From positions 37,601-101,600 of the forward strand of contig DATHRK010000103.1 of the NCBI GenBank assembly GCA_035465395.1: a DNA stretch of 64,000 bases, given 5' to 3'. Both the position numbers and the translations under genes were made by a program. The DNA comes from DATHRK01 sp035465395. Its GTDB lineage: Bacteria > Gemmatimonadota > Gemmatimonadetes > Longimicrobiales > RSA9. Shown here in pieces: positions 25,869 to 35,313 of the stretch; the first letter of the stretch is position 1, and each line of letters starts with the position of its first letter. The notes beneath the pieces are model-generated. The model ran no database searches. It was given only the letters and a program-made list of their open reading frames with translations, and was not told the DNA's origin.

Positions 25869-27709
25869 TGTCCCGATCCGCCCTCTGGCTTCGGCGCGGC
25901 ACGGGCCTGGTCTTGGCGCTGGCCGCGGCCGCCGCGGTCGGCGCCGGGTGCGCCTACTTCAACGCGCTCTACAACGCCGAGCAGGAATTCGAGGACGCCG
26001 AGCGCTACGCCGCCGACGGCGAGCGGTCGCGGGCCGACCAGGCGTACCTGCGGAGCGCGCGGAAGGCCGCCAAGAGCTTCGAGCAGGATCCGCAAGGGCG
26101 CTGGGCCGACGATGCGCTGTACCTGCTCGGACGGGCGCACTTCCATAGGGGATCCTATCCCGAGGCCGGGGCGTCGCTGCGCCGGTTGCTGGCGATGACC
26201 GAAGACGGGGAAATCCGGGCCGGTGCGCGCGCGCTGCTCGGCGCGACGGAGCTGCGTCTGGGCGACCCCGAGGCGGCGCTGGAGCACCTGGAGGCCGTGC
26301 TGGCCGACGACGCCCTATCCCGCGATACGAGGGCCTTCGCGCTGCTGTGGCGCGGCCGGGCCCGTTCCGAGGCGGGCGACGCGGAATCCGCCTGGGAGGA
26401 CCTGGTCGCGTCGGCGGAGCTGGGCGGCCCCACCGCGCGCGCCGCGCGGCTGGAGACGGTGCGTGCGGCCGTGCGCGCGGGCGATCCGGACCGGGTGGGG
26501 CCGGCGACCGCGGCCATCGTCGACGAGGGGCACGCGGACGCCCTCGCGGACTCGCTCTTCGTGCTCGCCGACAGCGCCGACGCGCTCTGGGGGGCCGCCT
26601 TCGCCGGCGCGCTGCTTCAGCCTCTCGAGGAGGCCCCCTGGCCCGACGACCGCCGCGCCGCGCTGTTCCTCACCCGCGCCGGGCTGGCAGCCTCGGCCGG
26701 GGACACGGCGCGCGCCATCGAGCACGCCCTGGAGGCCGCCGCTCGCAGCGCGGGCCCGAACGCCACGCGCGGGCGCCTGGAAGCCGCCCGCTGGACCCTC
26801 GCGACGGGGCAGGAGGTGGACGAGCTGCGTCAGGTGCGGGGCGTGCTGCTGCCCGCGCTGGCGAGCCCGTCGGCGCGCGACCTGGTCCGGCGCATCGAGG
26901 TCGTGGGGCTGCTGGTCGAGACCGGGCTCTCGAACAATCAGCCGATCGCCCTCTTTACCGCCGGCGAGATCGCCCGCGACGAGCTCCATGCGCCCGGCAT
27001 CGCGCGGGCCATCTTCCTCGGCCAGGCCGAGCAGAACGTGCGGTCGCCGTGGGCGATGAAGGCCGCGCTGGCGGCGGCGCAGCTCGGGCCGACGGCCGAC
27101 CAGCAGCGGCGCATCGACGCGATGCTCGCCAACGCCACGGGCGATCCCTACCTCGCGGCAGCGCGCGGCGAGCCGAGCGAGCGCTACGCACAGCTCGAGG
27201 ACCGGCTCGGCGAGCTGTCCCTGGGCCTGCGGCGCTGGGGCGCCGAGGAGGCCGAGCGCCGGGACGGCCTCGTCCTGCAGACGGTTCTCACGATGGACAG
27301 CCTGCGCACGGTGGAAGTCCTCGACAGCATGAGCGTCGTGTGCGCTGCGGTCATGGACAGCCTGGGCATCGCCACCGGATCCTCGGCCGACAGCATCGGC
27401 GGCGAGGCGCGCATCTTCGCCGACAGCGCCATCGCGGCCTGCGTCCGCAGCGACTCGCTGCGGCTCGACTCGCTCGTGAGCGGCGCCATCGACGTGATCC
27501 CCGATTCGGCCGCCGCCGACTCCCTCGACGCGGACTCCGCCGACGGGTTCCCCGCGGACACGACCTCCGACGGCGGAGCGCCGAGCGGTGCGGGCGCCGG
27601 CGCGCCGGGCGTCGTCGGGAGGGCGACGGGCGCCCATCGGGCTACGGTGCGCGCCGAAACGCACGCGGAGGCCGTGCTCCGCATCGGCGGCCTTCGACCG
27701 GCGCCATGA
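25868..27709 (+). CDS. TPR-containing lipoprotein
   Basis: A 613-residue exported protein with a signal and lipobox (VGAGC, then AYFNALYNAEQEF). Multiple helical pairs follow, including ADDALYLLGRAHFHRGSYPE and EAALEHLEAVLADDALSRDT, typical of tetratricopeptide repeats; this AYFNALYNA opening is seen in gliding/outer-membrane associated TPR lipoproteins of the FCB group. The last 130 residues are Asp/Ser/Ala-rich and probably disordered. The ATG overlaps the amidase stop, so it may scaffold cell-wall or envelope enzymes. No specific partner is known. Confidence 0.8.
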   Translation: MSRSALWLRRGTGLVLALAAAAAVGAGCAYFNALYNAEQEFEDAERYAADGERSRADQAYLRSARKAAKSFEQDPQGRWADDALYLLGRAHFHRGSYPEAGASLRRLLAMTEDGEIRAGARALLGATELRLGDPEAALEHLEAVLADDALSRDTRAFALLWRGRARSEAGDAESAWEDLVASAELGGPTARAARLETVRAAVRAGDPDRVGPATAAIVDEGHADALADSLFVLADSADALWGAAFAGALLQPLEEAPWPDDRRAALFLTRAGLAASAGDTARAIEHALEAAARSAGPNATRGRLEAARWTLATGQEVDELRQVRGVLLPALASPSARDLVRRIEVVGLLVETGLSNNQPIALFTAGEIARDELHAPGIARAIFLGQAEQNVRSPWAMKAALAAAQLGPTADQQRRIDAMLANATGDPYLAAARGEPSERYAQLEDRLGELSLGLRRWGAEEAERRDGLVLQTVLTMDSLRTVEVLDSMSVVCAAVMDSLGIATGSSADSIGGEARIFADSAIAACVRSDSLRLDSLVSGAIDVIPDSAAADSLDADSADGFPADTTSDGGAPSGAGAGAPGVVGRATGAHRATVRAETHAEAVLRIGGLRPAP

Positions 27710-28623
27710 GCGCCCTGGCTCAGACGCTCTTCGGCACCACCTTCCAGAACCCCGTCCTCCTCGCCAGCGGCACCTGCGGATACGGCCGTGAAGTAGCCGG
27801 GGTCATCGACCTCGATGCGCTCGGCGGACTCGTCACGAAGGGCACGACCCTCGAGCCGCGCTCCGGCAACCCCGCGCCCCGCGTCGCCGAGTTCGACGAC
27901 GGCATGCTCAACTCCATCGGCCTCGCCAACCCGGGCGCGGTGCGGTGTCGCGAGGAGATGCTGCCGTGGCTCGGCGCGAACCTCCGCAACGCGCGGGTGC
28001 TGGTGAACGTGGCCGGGCTGGCCGTCGAGGACTTCGTCCGCGTCGTCGAGGTGCTGGACGACGCGGACGGCTTCGTGGGCTACGAGCTGAACGTCTCCTG
28101 CCCGAACGTGAAGATGGGCGGAGGCCTGATCGGCGCGTCGCCCGAGTCGCTCGCGGAGGTCGTGCGCTCCTGCCGGCGCGCGACCGACCGTCCGTTGATC
28201 GTGAAGCTGCCGCCCAACGTGCCCGATCCCGGAGCGCTGGCGCGGGTGGCGGAAACGGAGGGAGCCGACGGGCTGACCCTGGTGAACACGCTGCCCGGGC
28301 TGCTCTTCGACCTCGGGACGGGCAGGCCCGTGCTGGGGGCCGGGTCGGGCGGGACGAGCGGCCCGGCGATCCTGCCCGTGGGGGTGCACGCCGTACGCGC
28401 CGCGCGTCGCGCCGTGTCCCTTCCGCTGATCGGAGTCGGAGGCATCCGGACCGCCGCGGACGCCCTCCAGTACGTGCTCGCCGGGGCGTCGCTCGTGCAG
28501 CTGGGGACCGCCAGTTTCGCGGACCCCCGTTCCGCAGAACGGGTATTGTCCGGCCTCGAAGCCCACGTCCGGGACACGCCCGGAAACTTCAAGGACCTCA
28601 TCGGATCCGGCGAGGACGCCTGA
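27706..28623 (+). CDS. pyrD: Dihydroorotate dehydrogenase, class 1B
   Basis: A 305-residue flavoenzyme oxidising dihydroorotate to orotate in pyrimidine synthesis. The TIM-barrel motifs are intact: NPVLLASGTCGYG, GLVTKGTTLEPRSGNP, the catalytic cysteine in ELNVSCPNVKMGG, and GVGGIRTAADALQYVLAGAS for FMN phosphate. Use of Cys as active-site base marks class 1, and the sequence style fits the NAD-linked 1B type, which needs a PyrK partner; no pyrK is present in the window. The ATG overlaps the upstream lipoprotein stop. Confidence 0.94.
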   Translation: MSALAQTLFGTTFQNPVLLASGTCGYGREVAGVIDLDALGGLVTKGTTLEPRSGNPAPRVAEFDDGMLNSIGLANPGAVRCREEMLPWLGANLRNARVLVNVAGLAVEDFVRVVEVLDDADGFVGYELNVSCPNVKMGGGLIGASPESLAEVVRSCRRATDRPLIVKLPPNVPDPGALARVAETEGADGLTLVNTLPGLLFDLGTGRPVLGAGSGGTSGPAILPVGVHAVRAARRAVSLPLIGVGGIRTAADALQYVLAGASLVQLGTASFADPRSAERVLSGLEAHVRDTPGNFKDLIGSGEDA

Positions 28624-28631
28624 CGCGAACC

Positions 28632-29333
28632 ATGGCCCACGTCATCGTCGCGCTCGACCAGACGGAAGCGGCGCCTGCGCTCGACCTCGTCGACGCCGTG
28701 GGCCCCGCCGTGTCCTGGTACAAGGTCGGCGCCCGGCTCTTCACGGCCGCAGGCCCGCGCCTGGTCGCCTCGCTGCGCGAGCGCGGCAAGCGCGTCTTCC
28801 TGGACCTCAAGTACCTGGACATCCCCAACACGGTCGAGGGCGCGGTGCGCGCCGCGGCGGGCCTGGGCGTCGATCTCCTGACGGTGCACGCCACGGGCGG
28901 AGGCGCGATGCTGCGCGCCGCCGCCGAGGGCGCCGGGGACACGGGAACCGAGGTGGTTGCGGTGACGCTGTTGACGTCGCTGACCGGCGTCGGCGCGGCC
29001 GAGGCGTGGGGCAGGGAGGCGGTGGTGGCCGCCGACGAGGTGTCGCGGCTGGCCGCCTTGGCCGCCGCGTCGGGCGTCGCGGGGGTCGTCTGCGCCGTAC
29101 CGGAGGCCGCGCGGGTGCGGGCCGAGCGCGGCTCCGGCTTCCGCATCGTCACCCCGGGGATCCGCATGCCGGGCGACGCGGCCGACGACCAGAAGCGGGT
29201 CGCGACCCCGGGCGACGCGGTGCGCGCGGGGGCCGACTACCTGGTCGTCGGACGCTCGATCACGGGCGCCGAGGATCCGGCCCGGGCCGCGGAAGCCGTG
29301 CTCGAGGCGGCCGCCCAGGGGGTGGCGGCGTGA
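28632..29333 (+). CDS. pyrF: Orotidine 5'-phosphate decarboxylase
   Basis: A 233-residue enzyme making UMP from OMP, the step after orotate phosphoribosylation. The catalytic D-K-x-x-D array is in VFLDLKYLDIPNTV, the phosphate-binding end is ADYLVVGRSITGAEDP, and VTPGIRMPGDAADDQKRVAT is the usual loop. Eight nucleotides separate it from pyrD, so two pyrimidine steps are co-expressed. Its stop overlaps the next GTG (GTGA). Confidence 0.95.
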   Translation: MAHVIVALDQTEAAPALDLVDAVGPAVSWYKVGARLFTAAGPRLVASLRERGKRVFLDLKYLDIPNTVEGAVRAAAGLGVDLLTVHATGGGAMLRAAAEGAGDTGTEVVAVTLLTSLTGVGAAEAWGREAVVAADEVSRLAALAAASGVAGVVCAVPEAARVRAERGSGFRIVTPGIRMPGDAADDQKRVATPGDAVRAGADYLVVGRSITGAEDPARAAEAVLEAAAQGVAA

Positions 29334-29785
29334 GGCGCCCGGCCGCGGTCCTTCTCGCGCTGGCCATCGCCGTCGTCGCGCAGGCGCCTCCGGCGCGTCT
29401 CGCGGCGCAGGACGACGCCGACGAGGAGGCCCTGCGGGACCTCGTGTCCGCGATCGCGCGGAGCTGGACGCGCGGCGACGCCGACGGCGTGCTGGCCTCC
29501 GCCGCCGGCGACGGCGTGCGGCTGCAGCTGCCGGGCGGGGGCTCGGCGCGCCAGTCGCAGCGGCGAGCGGCCGCGGTGCTGCGGCGCCTGCTGTCGGCGG
29601 GCGAAGGCGGGCGCGCCGGTGCGGGCATGGTAAGCGTCGTCGGGGGCTCGCCGCCGAGGGGCTTCGGCGAGCTGCTCTGGGAGAGCGGCTCGCCCGGCGA
29701 ACCGGGCGTGGTCAGCGGCGTCGTCTATCTGGGTTTTCGCATGGAGGACGGCCGCTGGCGGCTGCGCGAAATCCGACTTCTGTGA
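29330..29785 (+). CDS. Exported DUF4783-like small protein
   Basis: A 151-residue secreted protein. A signal peptide ending ARLAAQ is followed by EEALRDLVSAIARSWTRGDA, typical of SnoaL/DUF4783-like alpha-beta proteins, and a final VYLGFRMEDGRWRLREIRLL strand pair. The function of DUF4783 is unknown. It starts at GTG 29330, overlapping the pyrF stop, and ends 11 nt before mscS. Confidence 0.65.
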   Translation: MRRPAAVLLALAIAVVAQAPPARLAAQDDADEEALRDLVSAIARSWTRGDADGVLASAAGDGVRLQLPGGGSARQSQRRAAAVLRRLLSAGEGGRAGAGMVSVVGGSPPRGFGELLWESGSPGEPGVVSGVVYLGFRMEDGRWRLREIRLL

Positions 29786-29796
29786 GGGCCGCCTAG

Positions 29797-30711
29797 ATGC
29801 TCGACTTCCTTCGCTCGATTCCGTGGGCGGACCTCTTCGACTGGCAGGAGGTCGTCGCCGACGCCGTCCGCGTCGTCCTGATCGCGCTCCTCTCGCTGGT
29901 CGGCTACCGTATCGTCAGGCTGATGACGCGCCGGCTCGAGCGGGAAGTCGAGGACGAAGATCCCCTCGACAAGCGCCGACGCGAGCAGCGGCTGCGCACG
30001 GTCGCGAGCCTCCTGAACAGCGTCGCGGCGGTCGTCATCGCCGGCATCGCGCTGCTGATGATCCTGGCCACCTTCGTCGAGATCGGCCCGCTCCTCGCAA
30101 CGGCGGGCGTCGCGGGCCTCGCCTTTTCGTTCGGCGCCCAGTCGCTCGTAAAGGACGTCATCACCGGCGTCTTCCTGATGCTGGAGGAGCAGTTCGCGAT
30201 CGGCGACGTCGTGCGCATCAAGGAGGTGACCGGCCTCGTCGAGCGGATCACGCTGCGCACGACCGTCCTACGCGACGTGGAGGGCACCGTGCACGTGATC
30301 CCCAACGGCGAGATCACGCTGCTCTCGAACCTTACCAAGGGCTGGTCCAAGGCGGTGCTGGACATCGGCGTCGCCTACAAGGAGGACGTGGACCGGGTCC
30401 TCGACGTGATCCGCGAGGAGTGCGGTAAGCTCTGGGAGGACGAGGAGTGGTCGGAGATCGTCCTGGAGGAGCCGGAGGTGCCGGGGGTGCAGTCGCTGGG
30501 CGACTCCGCCGTCGTGCTGCGCGTGATCTTCAAGACGCTGCCGCTCAAGCAGTGGGACGTCGCGCGCGAGTACCGGCGCCGCATCAAGCGCCGCTTCGAC
30601 GACGAGGGCATCGAGATACCGTTCCCGCATCGCACGATCTACCTGGGCGACGGCGCGCAATTTCCGGTGCCGCAAAGCGTCGGCGCCGAGGAAGTATCGG
30701 CGGAGGCCTGA
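29797..30711 (+). CDS. MscS-type mechanosensitive channel
   Basis: A 304-residue inner-membrane channel opening under membrane tension to release solutes. About three transmembrane helices lead to the pore-lining helix AFSFGAQSLVKDVITGVFL, followed by the beta-domain LEEQFAIGDVVRIKEVTGLV and VIPNGEI, then the C-terminal alpha-beta domain. Length is close to small MscS (286). The ATG at 29797 precedes a first helix directly. It lies in the long housekeeping run, 17 nt before cysS. Confidence 0.92.
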   Translation: MLDFLRSIPWADLFDWQEVVADAVRVVLIALLSLVGYRIVRLMTRRLEREVEDEDPLDKRRREQRLRTVASLLNSVAAVVIAGIALLMILATFVEIGPLLATAGVAGLAFSFGAQSLVKDVITGVFLMLEEQFAIGDVVRIKEVTGLVERITLRTTVLRDVEGTVHVIPNGEITLLSNLTKGWSKAVLDIGVAYKEDVDRVLDVIREECGKLWEDEEWSEIVLEEPEVPGVQSLGDSAVVLRVIFKTLPLKQWDVAREYRRRIKRRFDDEGIEIPFPHRTIYLGDGAQFPVPQSVGAEEVSAEA

Positions 30712-30728
30712 GGGGAAGGGGGGAAGGG

Positions 30729-32297
30729 ATGGCGATCCGCTTCTACGACACGCTGCGGCGCGCGTCCGTGCCGTTCGAGCCGCAGCGCGCAGGCCGCGCC
30801 GGCATCTACGGGTGCGGTCCGACGGTGTACCAGCTGCCCCACATCGGCAACTACCGGACGTTCCTCTTCAACGACCTGCTGCACCGCTGGCTGGCGTGGA
30901 AGGGCTACGACGTCCGCATGGTGATGAACCTGACCGACGTGGACGACCGCATCATCGACCTCGCGGCCGAGCAGGGCGTGACCATCAGCGAGTACGTCGC
31001 GCCCTACGTGGACGGCTTCTTCGCCGAGCTGGACACGCTCGGCGCGCGTCCGGCGCACGTCTATCCGCGCGCGACCGAGCACATCGAAGACATGGTGGCC
31101 CTGGTGCGGAGCCTCGTCGAGAACGGCCACGCCTACGAAGTCGAGGGGTCGGTCTACTACGACATCCGCTCCTTCGACGGCTACGGCAAGCTGTCGCGCA
31201 TCCCGCTGGACGACGTGCGCACCGGCGAGCGCGTGGCCTCCGACAACTACGAGAAGCAGGACGCCCGCGACTTCGCGCTGTGGAAGGCCGCCAAGGACGT
31301 GGACCGCGAGGTCGGCGCCGTGTGGCCGTCGCCCTGGGGCGAGGGGCGCCCGGGTTGGCACCTGGAATGCTCGGCGATGAGCATGGCCGAGCTCGGCCCC
31401 ACGCTCGACATCCACACGGGCGGCGAGGACCTGGTCTTCCCGCACCACGAGGACGAGATCGCGCAGTCGGAGGGCGCGACAGGGAAGACTTTCGCGCGCA
31501 CCTGGCTGCACGCGAAGCACCTGCTGCTGGACACCGAGAAGATGTCCAAGTCGCTGGGCAACGTCGTGCGCCTGGAGGACGTGCTGGCGGAGGGCTTCGA
31601 GCCCGCGGCCGTCCGCTGGCTGCTTCTGAGCGCGCACTACCGCAGCGAGCTGAGCTTCAGCTACGCGGCCCTGCGCGACGCGTCGAGCGCGCTGCGGCGG
31701 GTCGTGGAGTTCCGGGACCGGCTGCGCGAGGTGGCGGGTGGGGCGGGAGACGTTGGCGCCGCGGCCCCGCTGCGACCGGCGGGCGGGGGCGACGGGACCG
31801 ACCGGGGCGACGGGACGGTCGGAGGCGACCCGGCCGGCGGCGAGGTGCCCGATCCGTCGAGTCTCGCCGGGCTGGCCGACCGCTTCCTGGTGGCGTTCGA
31901 GGAGGCGCTCGAGGACGACCTCAACAGCCCCGCGGCGCTGGGCGCGCTGTTCCTGTTCGTGCGGCGCGCCAACGCCGCGCTGGACGAAGCGGCCGGGGCG
32001 AATGGGGACGACGCCGGCGACGATTCGCCTATCCGCGAGGGCGCACGGGCCGGCCTGGCGGCGCTGGGCGCTTTCGATGAGGTGTTCGGCGTGCTCGCGC
32101 TCGCCGACCGGGGCGCCGGCGTGGACTCGGATCTGGCCGCGTGGGCCGACGAGCGGGTGGCCGCCCGGCAGCAGGCTCGGGCCGACAGCGACTGGGCCGC
32201 CGCCGACGCCATCCGCGACGAACTTGCCGAGGCCGGCATCGTCGTCGAGGATACGCCCCAGGGGCCGCGCTGGAAGAAAGCGGCCTCGGCGGGCTGA
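30729..32297 (+). CDS. cysS: Cysteinyl-tRNA synthetase
   Basis: A 522-residue class I aminoacyl-tRNA synthetase. Visible motifs: first zinc cysteine in YGCGPTVYQLPHIGNYRTF, the HIGN box at the same place, MNLTDVDDRIID, the second zinc set in WHLECSAMS and FPHHEDEIAQSE, and the KMSKS loop in TEKMSKSLGNVV. Between the anticodon-recognition helices is a Gly/Asp/Pro-rich insertion of about 40 residues (31735-31860), absent from typical CysS. The C-terminal DALR-like part is normal. ATG 30729 follows a G-rich site. Confidence 0.95.
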   Translation: MAIRFYDTLRRASVPFEPQRAGRAGIYGCGPTVYQLPHIGNYRTFLFNDLLHRWLAWKGYDVRMVMNLTDVDDRIIDLAAEQGVTISEYVAPYVDGFFAELDTLGARPAHVYPRATEHIEDMVALVRSLVENGHAYEVEGSVYYDIRSFDGYGKLSRIPLDDVRTGERVASDNYEKQDARDFALWKAAKDVDREVGAVWPSPWGEGRPGWHLECSAMSMAELGPTLDIHTGGEDLVFPHHEDEIAQSEGATGKTFARTWLHAKHLLLDTEKMSKSLGNVVRLEDVLAEGFEPAAVRWLLLSAHYRSELSFSYAALRDASSALRRVVEFRDRLREVAGGAGDVGAAAPLRPAGGGDGTDRGDGTVGGDPAGGEVPDPSSLAGLADRFLVAFEEALEDDLNSPAALGALFLFVRRANAALDEAAGANGDDAGDDSPIREGARAGLAALGAFDEVFGVLALADRGAGVDSDLAAWADERVAARQQARADSDWAAADAIRDELAEAGIVVEDTPQGPRWKKAASAG

Positions 32298-32328
32298 AGC
32301 AGCCGGCGAGCATCGTCGCCGGCGACGC

Positions 32329-32401
32329 GCTGACGTAGCTCAGTTGGTAGAGCAGCCGCCTTGTAAGCGGCAGGTCGCCGGTTCGAGTCCGGCCGTCAGC
32401 T
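32329..32401 (+). tRNA. tRNA-Thr (anticodon TGT)
   Basis: A 73-nt cloverleaf with all arms paired: acceptor GCTGACG/CGTCAGC, D-stem GCTC/GAGC, anticodon stem GCCGC/GCGGC around CTTGTAA, T-stem GCCGG/CCGGC around TTCGAGT. The discriminator is T and CCA is not encoded. It lies 31 nt after cysS and may be processed from the same transcript. Confidence 0.97.
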
Positions 32402-32439
32402 TGGAGTCTCGACTTCTTCCCGGACCCCGAAGGCAGCGC

Positions 32440-32979
32440 CTACTCGACCCTTCCCAGGTAGACCGCCACCACCAGGCCCCCAAAGCTATCGAGGGAGTTG
32501 AGGTTGAGGAACGTGTGGCCCCCGATGCCGAGGAAGCCGCCGAACGTGAGCACTCCCTCGCCCGCGAACGCGGCTCCCAACGTTTTACTGATCTCCGACG
32601 ATGCGAAGACTGCGCCGCCGTCGATCGCCTCCACGTAGGCCGGGCCGCCCGAGAAAGCGAGGAACCCCCGCGGACGCTCCCAGCGGCGGCCGTACAGGAT
32701 GCCCACGTCGAGGGCGCCGTTGTCGAAACCCGGTAACGACATCGCTGCCCTCGCGCCTACCAGGTGCCCGGATCGGCTCCCCGACAGCCCGAACAGGACC
32801 CCGTGCTCGTACGGCGTGGCGCGTCCGTACCCGAACACCAACCAGAGTTTGGTGCGTGCCGGCACCGGGAACTCCTCGGCGGCGGCCTGCGCGGACCCAG
32901 AGCCGGGCGGCATGGCGGCGGTGAGGGACGCGGCGAGGGCGAAAGCGACCGTGACAGGACGGCCTCGACGTGGGGTCAT
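32440..32979 (-). CDS. Exported, probable outer-membrane protein
   Basis: A 179-residue protein with a signal peptide (TVAFALAASLTAAMPPGSGSAQA) and glycine/aromatic alternating strands such as KLWLVFGYGRATPYEHGVLF and FGGLVVAVYLGRVE at the end, a pattern compatible with a small outer-membrane barrel. I recognise no family. ATG 32979 has GGAG about 10 nt upstream. It is convergent with the tRNA and divergent from the trehalose genes. Confidence 0.6.
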   Translation of the reverse strand: MTPRRGRPVTVAFALAASLTAAMPPGSGSAQAAAEEFPVPARTKLWLVFGYGRATPYEHGVLFGLSGSRSGHLVGARAAMSLPGFDNGALDVGILYGRRWERPRGFLAFSGGPAYVEAIDGGAVFASSEISKTLGAAFAGEGVLTFGGFLGIGGHTFLNLNSLDSFGGLVVAVYLGRVE

Positions 32980-33190
32980 GGGAGGCTCCGCGGAAGTGGA
33001 TGTCGGCGGGTGGGCGCGCCCGGGTCAGGCAGAAGGCGCGTCGGAGACGCTGGGTGAGGCTGCGCGTCAGATTCACGGTCACGGCGGCCGGCAGGATTCG
33101 TCAAGGATTTTTTCGGTGGCCTTTCCCGTCCCCGGGCGCGCATCCTGCGCCGGGTTGCGATCGTCGCCCCCGCGCTCTAGGACCATTGCC

Positions 33191-34576
33191 ATGCGCCTCA
33201 TCATCGTCGCCAACCGAGCCCCCCTCCGCCGCACGGCGAACGGCTGGGAGCCGTCGGTGGGCGGTCTCTCCACCGCGCTCCTGCCGGTCCTGGAGCGCGA
33301 GGGCGGTGTCTGGGTCGCGTCGGCCGAGGAGGACGGGCTGCCGGAGCGTCACGGCTATCCTGAGGACGATCCGGCGTTCGAAGTGCGCCGCCTGCCGCTG
33401 ACCGAGGAGGAGACGGAGCACTACTACAACGGGATGTCGAACAGCGTGATCTGGCCGATCTCCCACTACATGCTCCAGCACCTCGAGCCGCGCCGGGAGT
33501 ACCGGGACGCCTATCGCCGGGTCAACGTGCGTTTCGCCCACGCCGTTCTGGAGGAGATCGAGGACGACGCCGTCGTCTGGGTGCAGGACTACCACCTCAT
33601 GGCGGTCCCGGAGCTGGTACGCGACGGTCGCCCCGACGCCACCATCGGCTTCTTCTGGCACATCCCGTGGCCCGCCGTCGAGGTGTTCCGGATCGTGCCC
33701 GGCGCGCGCGATCTGCTTCGCGGCATGCTGGGGTCGGACCTGATCGGCTTCCACATCGACGAGTACGTCGAGAATTTCCTGAACTGCGCGAGCCGGCTTC
33801 TCGGCGCGGAGGTCGAGGGCAACCGCATCCACTGGAACGGCCGCGAAGTGCGGGTGGCCTCCCATCCCATCGGCGTGGACGTGGAGCGTTTTCGCCGCAT
33901 GTCCGACGAGGTCGCCGGTGAGGCCGAGACCCTGCGCGCCGAGCTCGGCAGCGAGCACGTCGTCGTGGGCATCGACCGGCTGGACTACACGAAGGGCGTG
34001 CTCTCGCGGTTGCTGGCGTTCGAGCGGCTGCTCGAGGAGAACCCGGACCTGGCCGGCCAGGTCACGCTCTTCCAGGTCGCGACGCCCAGCCGCGCGGTGG
34101 TCGAGTCCTACCAGCAGCTCAAGCGGGAGGTGGACGAGGCGGTCGGCCGGATCAACGGCGCCTTCGCGCAGGATCGCTGGGTGCCGATCCACTATCGCTA
34201 CCGCTCCTACACGCAGCGCGAGCTGTGCGTCTTCTACCGGGCGGCCGACGTCGCGCTGATCACGCCGCTGCGCGACGGCATGAACCTGGTCACCCAGGAA
34301 TTCGTCGCGGCCACCCGCGACGGCGTCCTGGTGCTGTCGGAGCTGACCGGCGCCGCGCACGTCCTGCCGGAGGCGCTCGGCGTCAACCCGTACGACGAGG
34401 ATAGCCTCGTGGCGGCACTGGGGGAGGCGCTGCGGATGCCTCGCGAGGAGCGGCTGGCGCGCCTGGAGCGGCTGAAGGAGCGCGTCCGGGAGCTGGACGT
34501 GCACCCGTGGGCGAACGGATTCCTCGCGTCGCTTGCCCATGCCTCGGCCTCCACCCCGGCCACGCCGTCCGCGTGA
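33191..34576 (+). CDS. otsA: Trehalose-6-phosphate synthase (GT20)
   Basis: A 461-residue glycosyltransferase making trehalose-6-phosphate from a nucleotide-glucose and glucose-6-phosphate. Family landmarks: SVGGLSTAL near the N-terminus, WVQDYHLMAVP, GFFWHIPWPAVEVFR, DLIGFHIDEYVENFL, GIDRLDYTKGV and the donor-binding TPLRDGMNLVTQEFVA. The ATG at 33191 starts directly with the first beta strand MRLIIVANRAP. The GTG of otsB overlaps its stop. Trehalose is an osmo- and desiccation protectant, which fits the nearby MscS channel only by theme, not by operon. Confidence 0.95.
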   Translation: MRLIIVANRAPLRRTANGWEPSVGGLSTALLPVLEREGGVWVASAEEDGLPERHGYPEDDPAFEVRRLPLTEEETEHYYNGMSNSVIWPISHYMLQHLEPRREYRDAYRRVNVRFAHAVLEEIEDDAVVWVQDYHLMAVPELVRDGRPDATIGFFWHIPWPAVEVFRIVPGARDLLRGMLGSDLIGFHIDEYVENFLNCASRLLGAEVEGNRIHWNGREVRVASHPIGVDVERFRRMSDEVAGEAETLRAELGSEHVVVGIDRLDYTKGVLSRLLAFERLLEENPDLAGQVTLFQVATPSRAVVESYQQLKREVDEAVGRINGAFAQDRWVPIHYRYRSYTQRELCVFYRAADVALITPLRDGMNLVTQEFVAATRDGVLVLSELTGAAHVLPEALGVNPYDEDSLVAALGEALRMPREERLARLERLKERVRELDVHPWANGFLASLAHASASTPATPSA

Positions 34577-35313
34577 CGACGTCTGCGCAGCAAACCCCTC
34601 CCGAACCCCCAGGGCGTCCGCTGCTGCTGCTGGACTACGACGGTACGCTGGCGCCGATCGTGGACGATCCGGCCGCCGCGACGCCGCACCCGAGCGTGCC
34701 CGACCTGCTGAGCGACCTGGCGTCGCGACACCCCCTCGTGGTCGTGACGGGCCGGTCGCTGGATGACCTGGCCAGGCTGCTGCCGGCGGAGGTGGACGCG
34801 GTGGGCTTGCACGGGGCCCAGGTCGGCCGGCTCGGCGGGGCGATCCGGCTGCAGATGCCGGCCTCGGCCAGGGAGGCGCTGCGGGCTCTGCGCGGCAGCG
34901 CGCCCTCGATCGACGGACTACGGCTGGAGGAGAAGGGGCCCACGTTCGCGCTCCACTACCGCGGCGCCACGGAGCCGGACGCGGTCGAGGCGGCGCTCCG
35001 GGCGTGGGTCGCGGAGGCACCGCCGACGCTCGAACCGGTCTGGGGGAAGATGGTGCTCGAGCTGCGACCCGCCGGAGTGGACAAGGGGCGGGTCGCGCGC
35101 GAGCTGGCGGCGCGGCACGCCGATCGCGCGCCGGTCTACATTGGCGACGACACGACCGACGAGGACGCCTTCCGGGCGCTGGCCGACGACCCCCGGGCGC
35201 TGACGGTGAGGGTGGGGGAAGGGGAGACCGCCGCGCGCTACCGGCTGCCCGATGTGGACGCCGTTGTCGCCTGGTTGGGCCGGTTCCTCACCAGCCCTCG
35301 GACATCCTCTTGA
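34573..35313 (+). CDS. otsB: Trehalose-6-phosphate phosphatase
   Basis: A 246-residue HAD-superfamily phosphatase that completes trehalose synthesis. Motif I is LLLDYDGTLAPIVDDP with the nucleophile Asp and acid Asp; motif II is VVVTGRS; the lysine motif is GVDKGRVARELAARH; motif IV is YIGDDTTDEDAF. It starts at GTG 34573, overlapping the otsA stop (GTGA). Its last 26 nt overlap the convergent GH15 gene end. Confidence 0.95.
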   Translation: MTTSAQQTPPEPPGRPLLLLDYDGTLAPIVDDPAAATPHPSVPDLLSDLASRHPLVVVTGRSLDDLARLLPAEVDAVGLHGAQVGRLGGAIRLQMPASAREALRALRGSAPSIDGLRLEEKGPTFALHYRGATEPDAVEAALRAWVAEAPPTLEPVWGKMVLELRPAGVDKGRVARELAARHADRAPVYIGDDTTDEDAFRALADDPRALTVRVGEGETAARYRLPDVDAVVAWLGRFLTSPRTSS

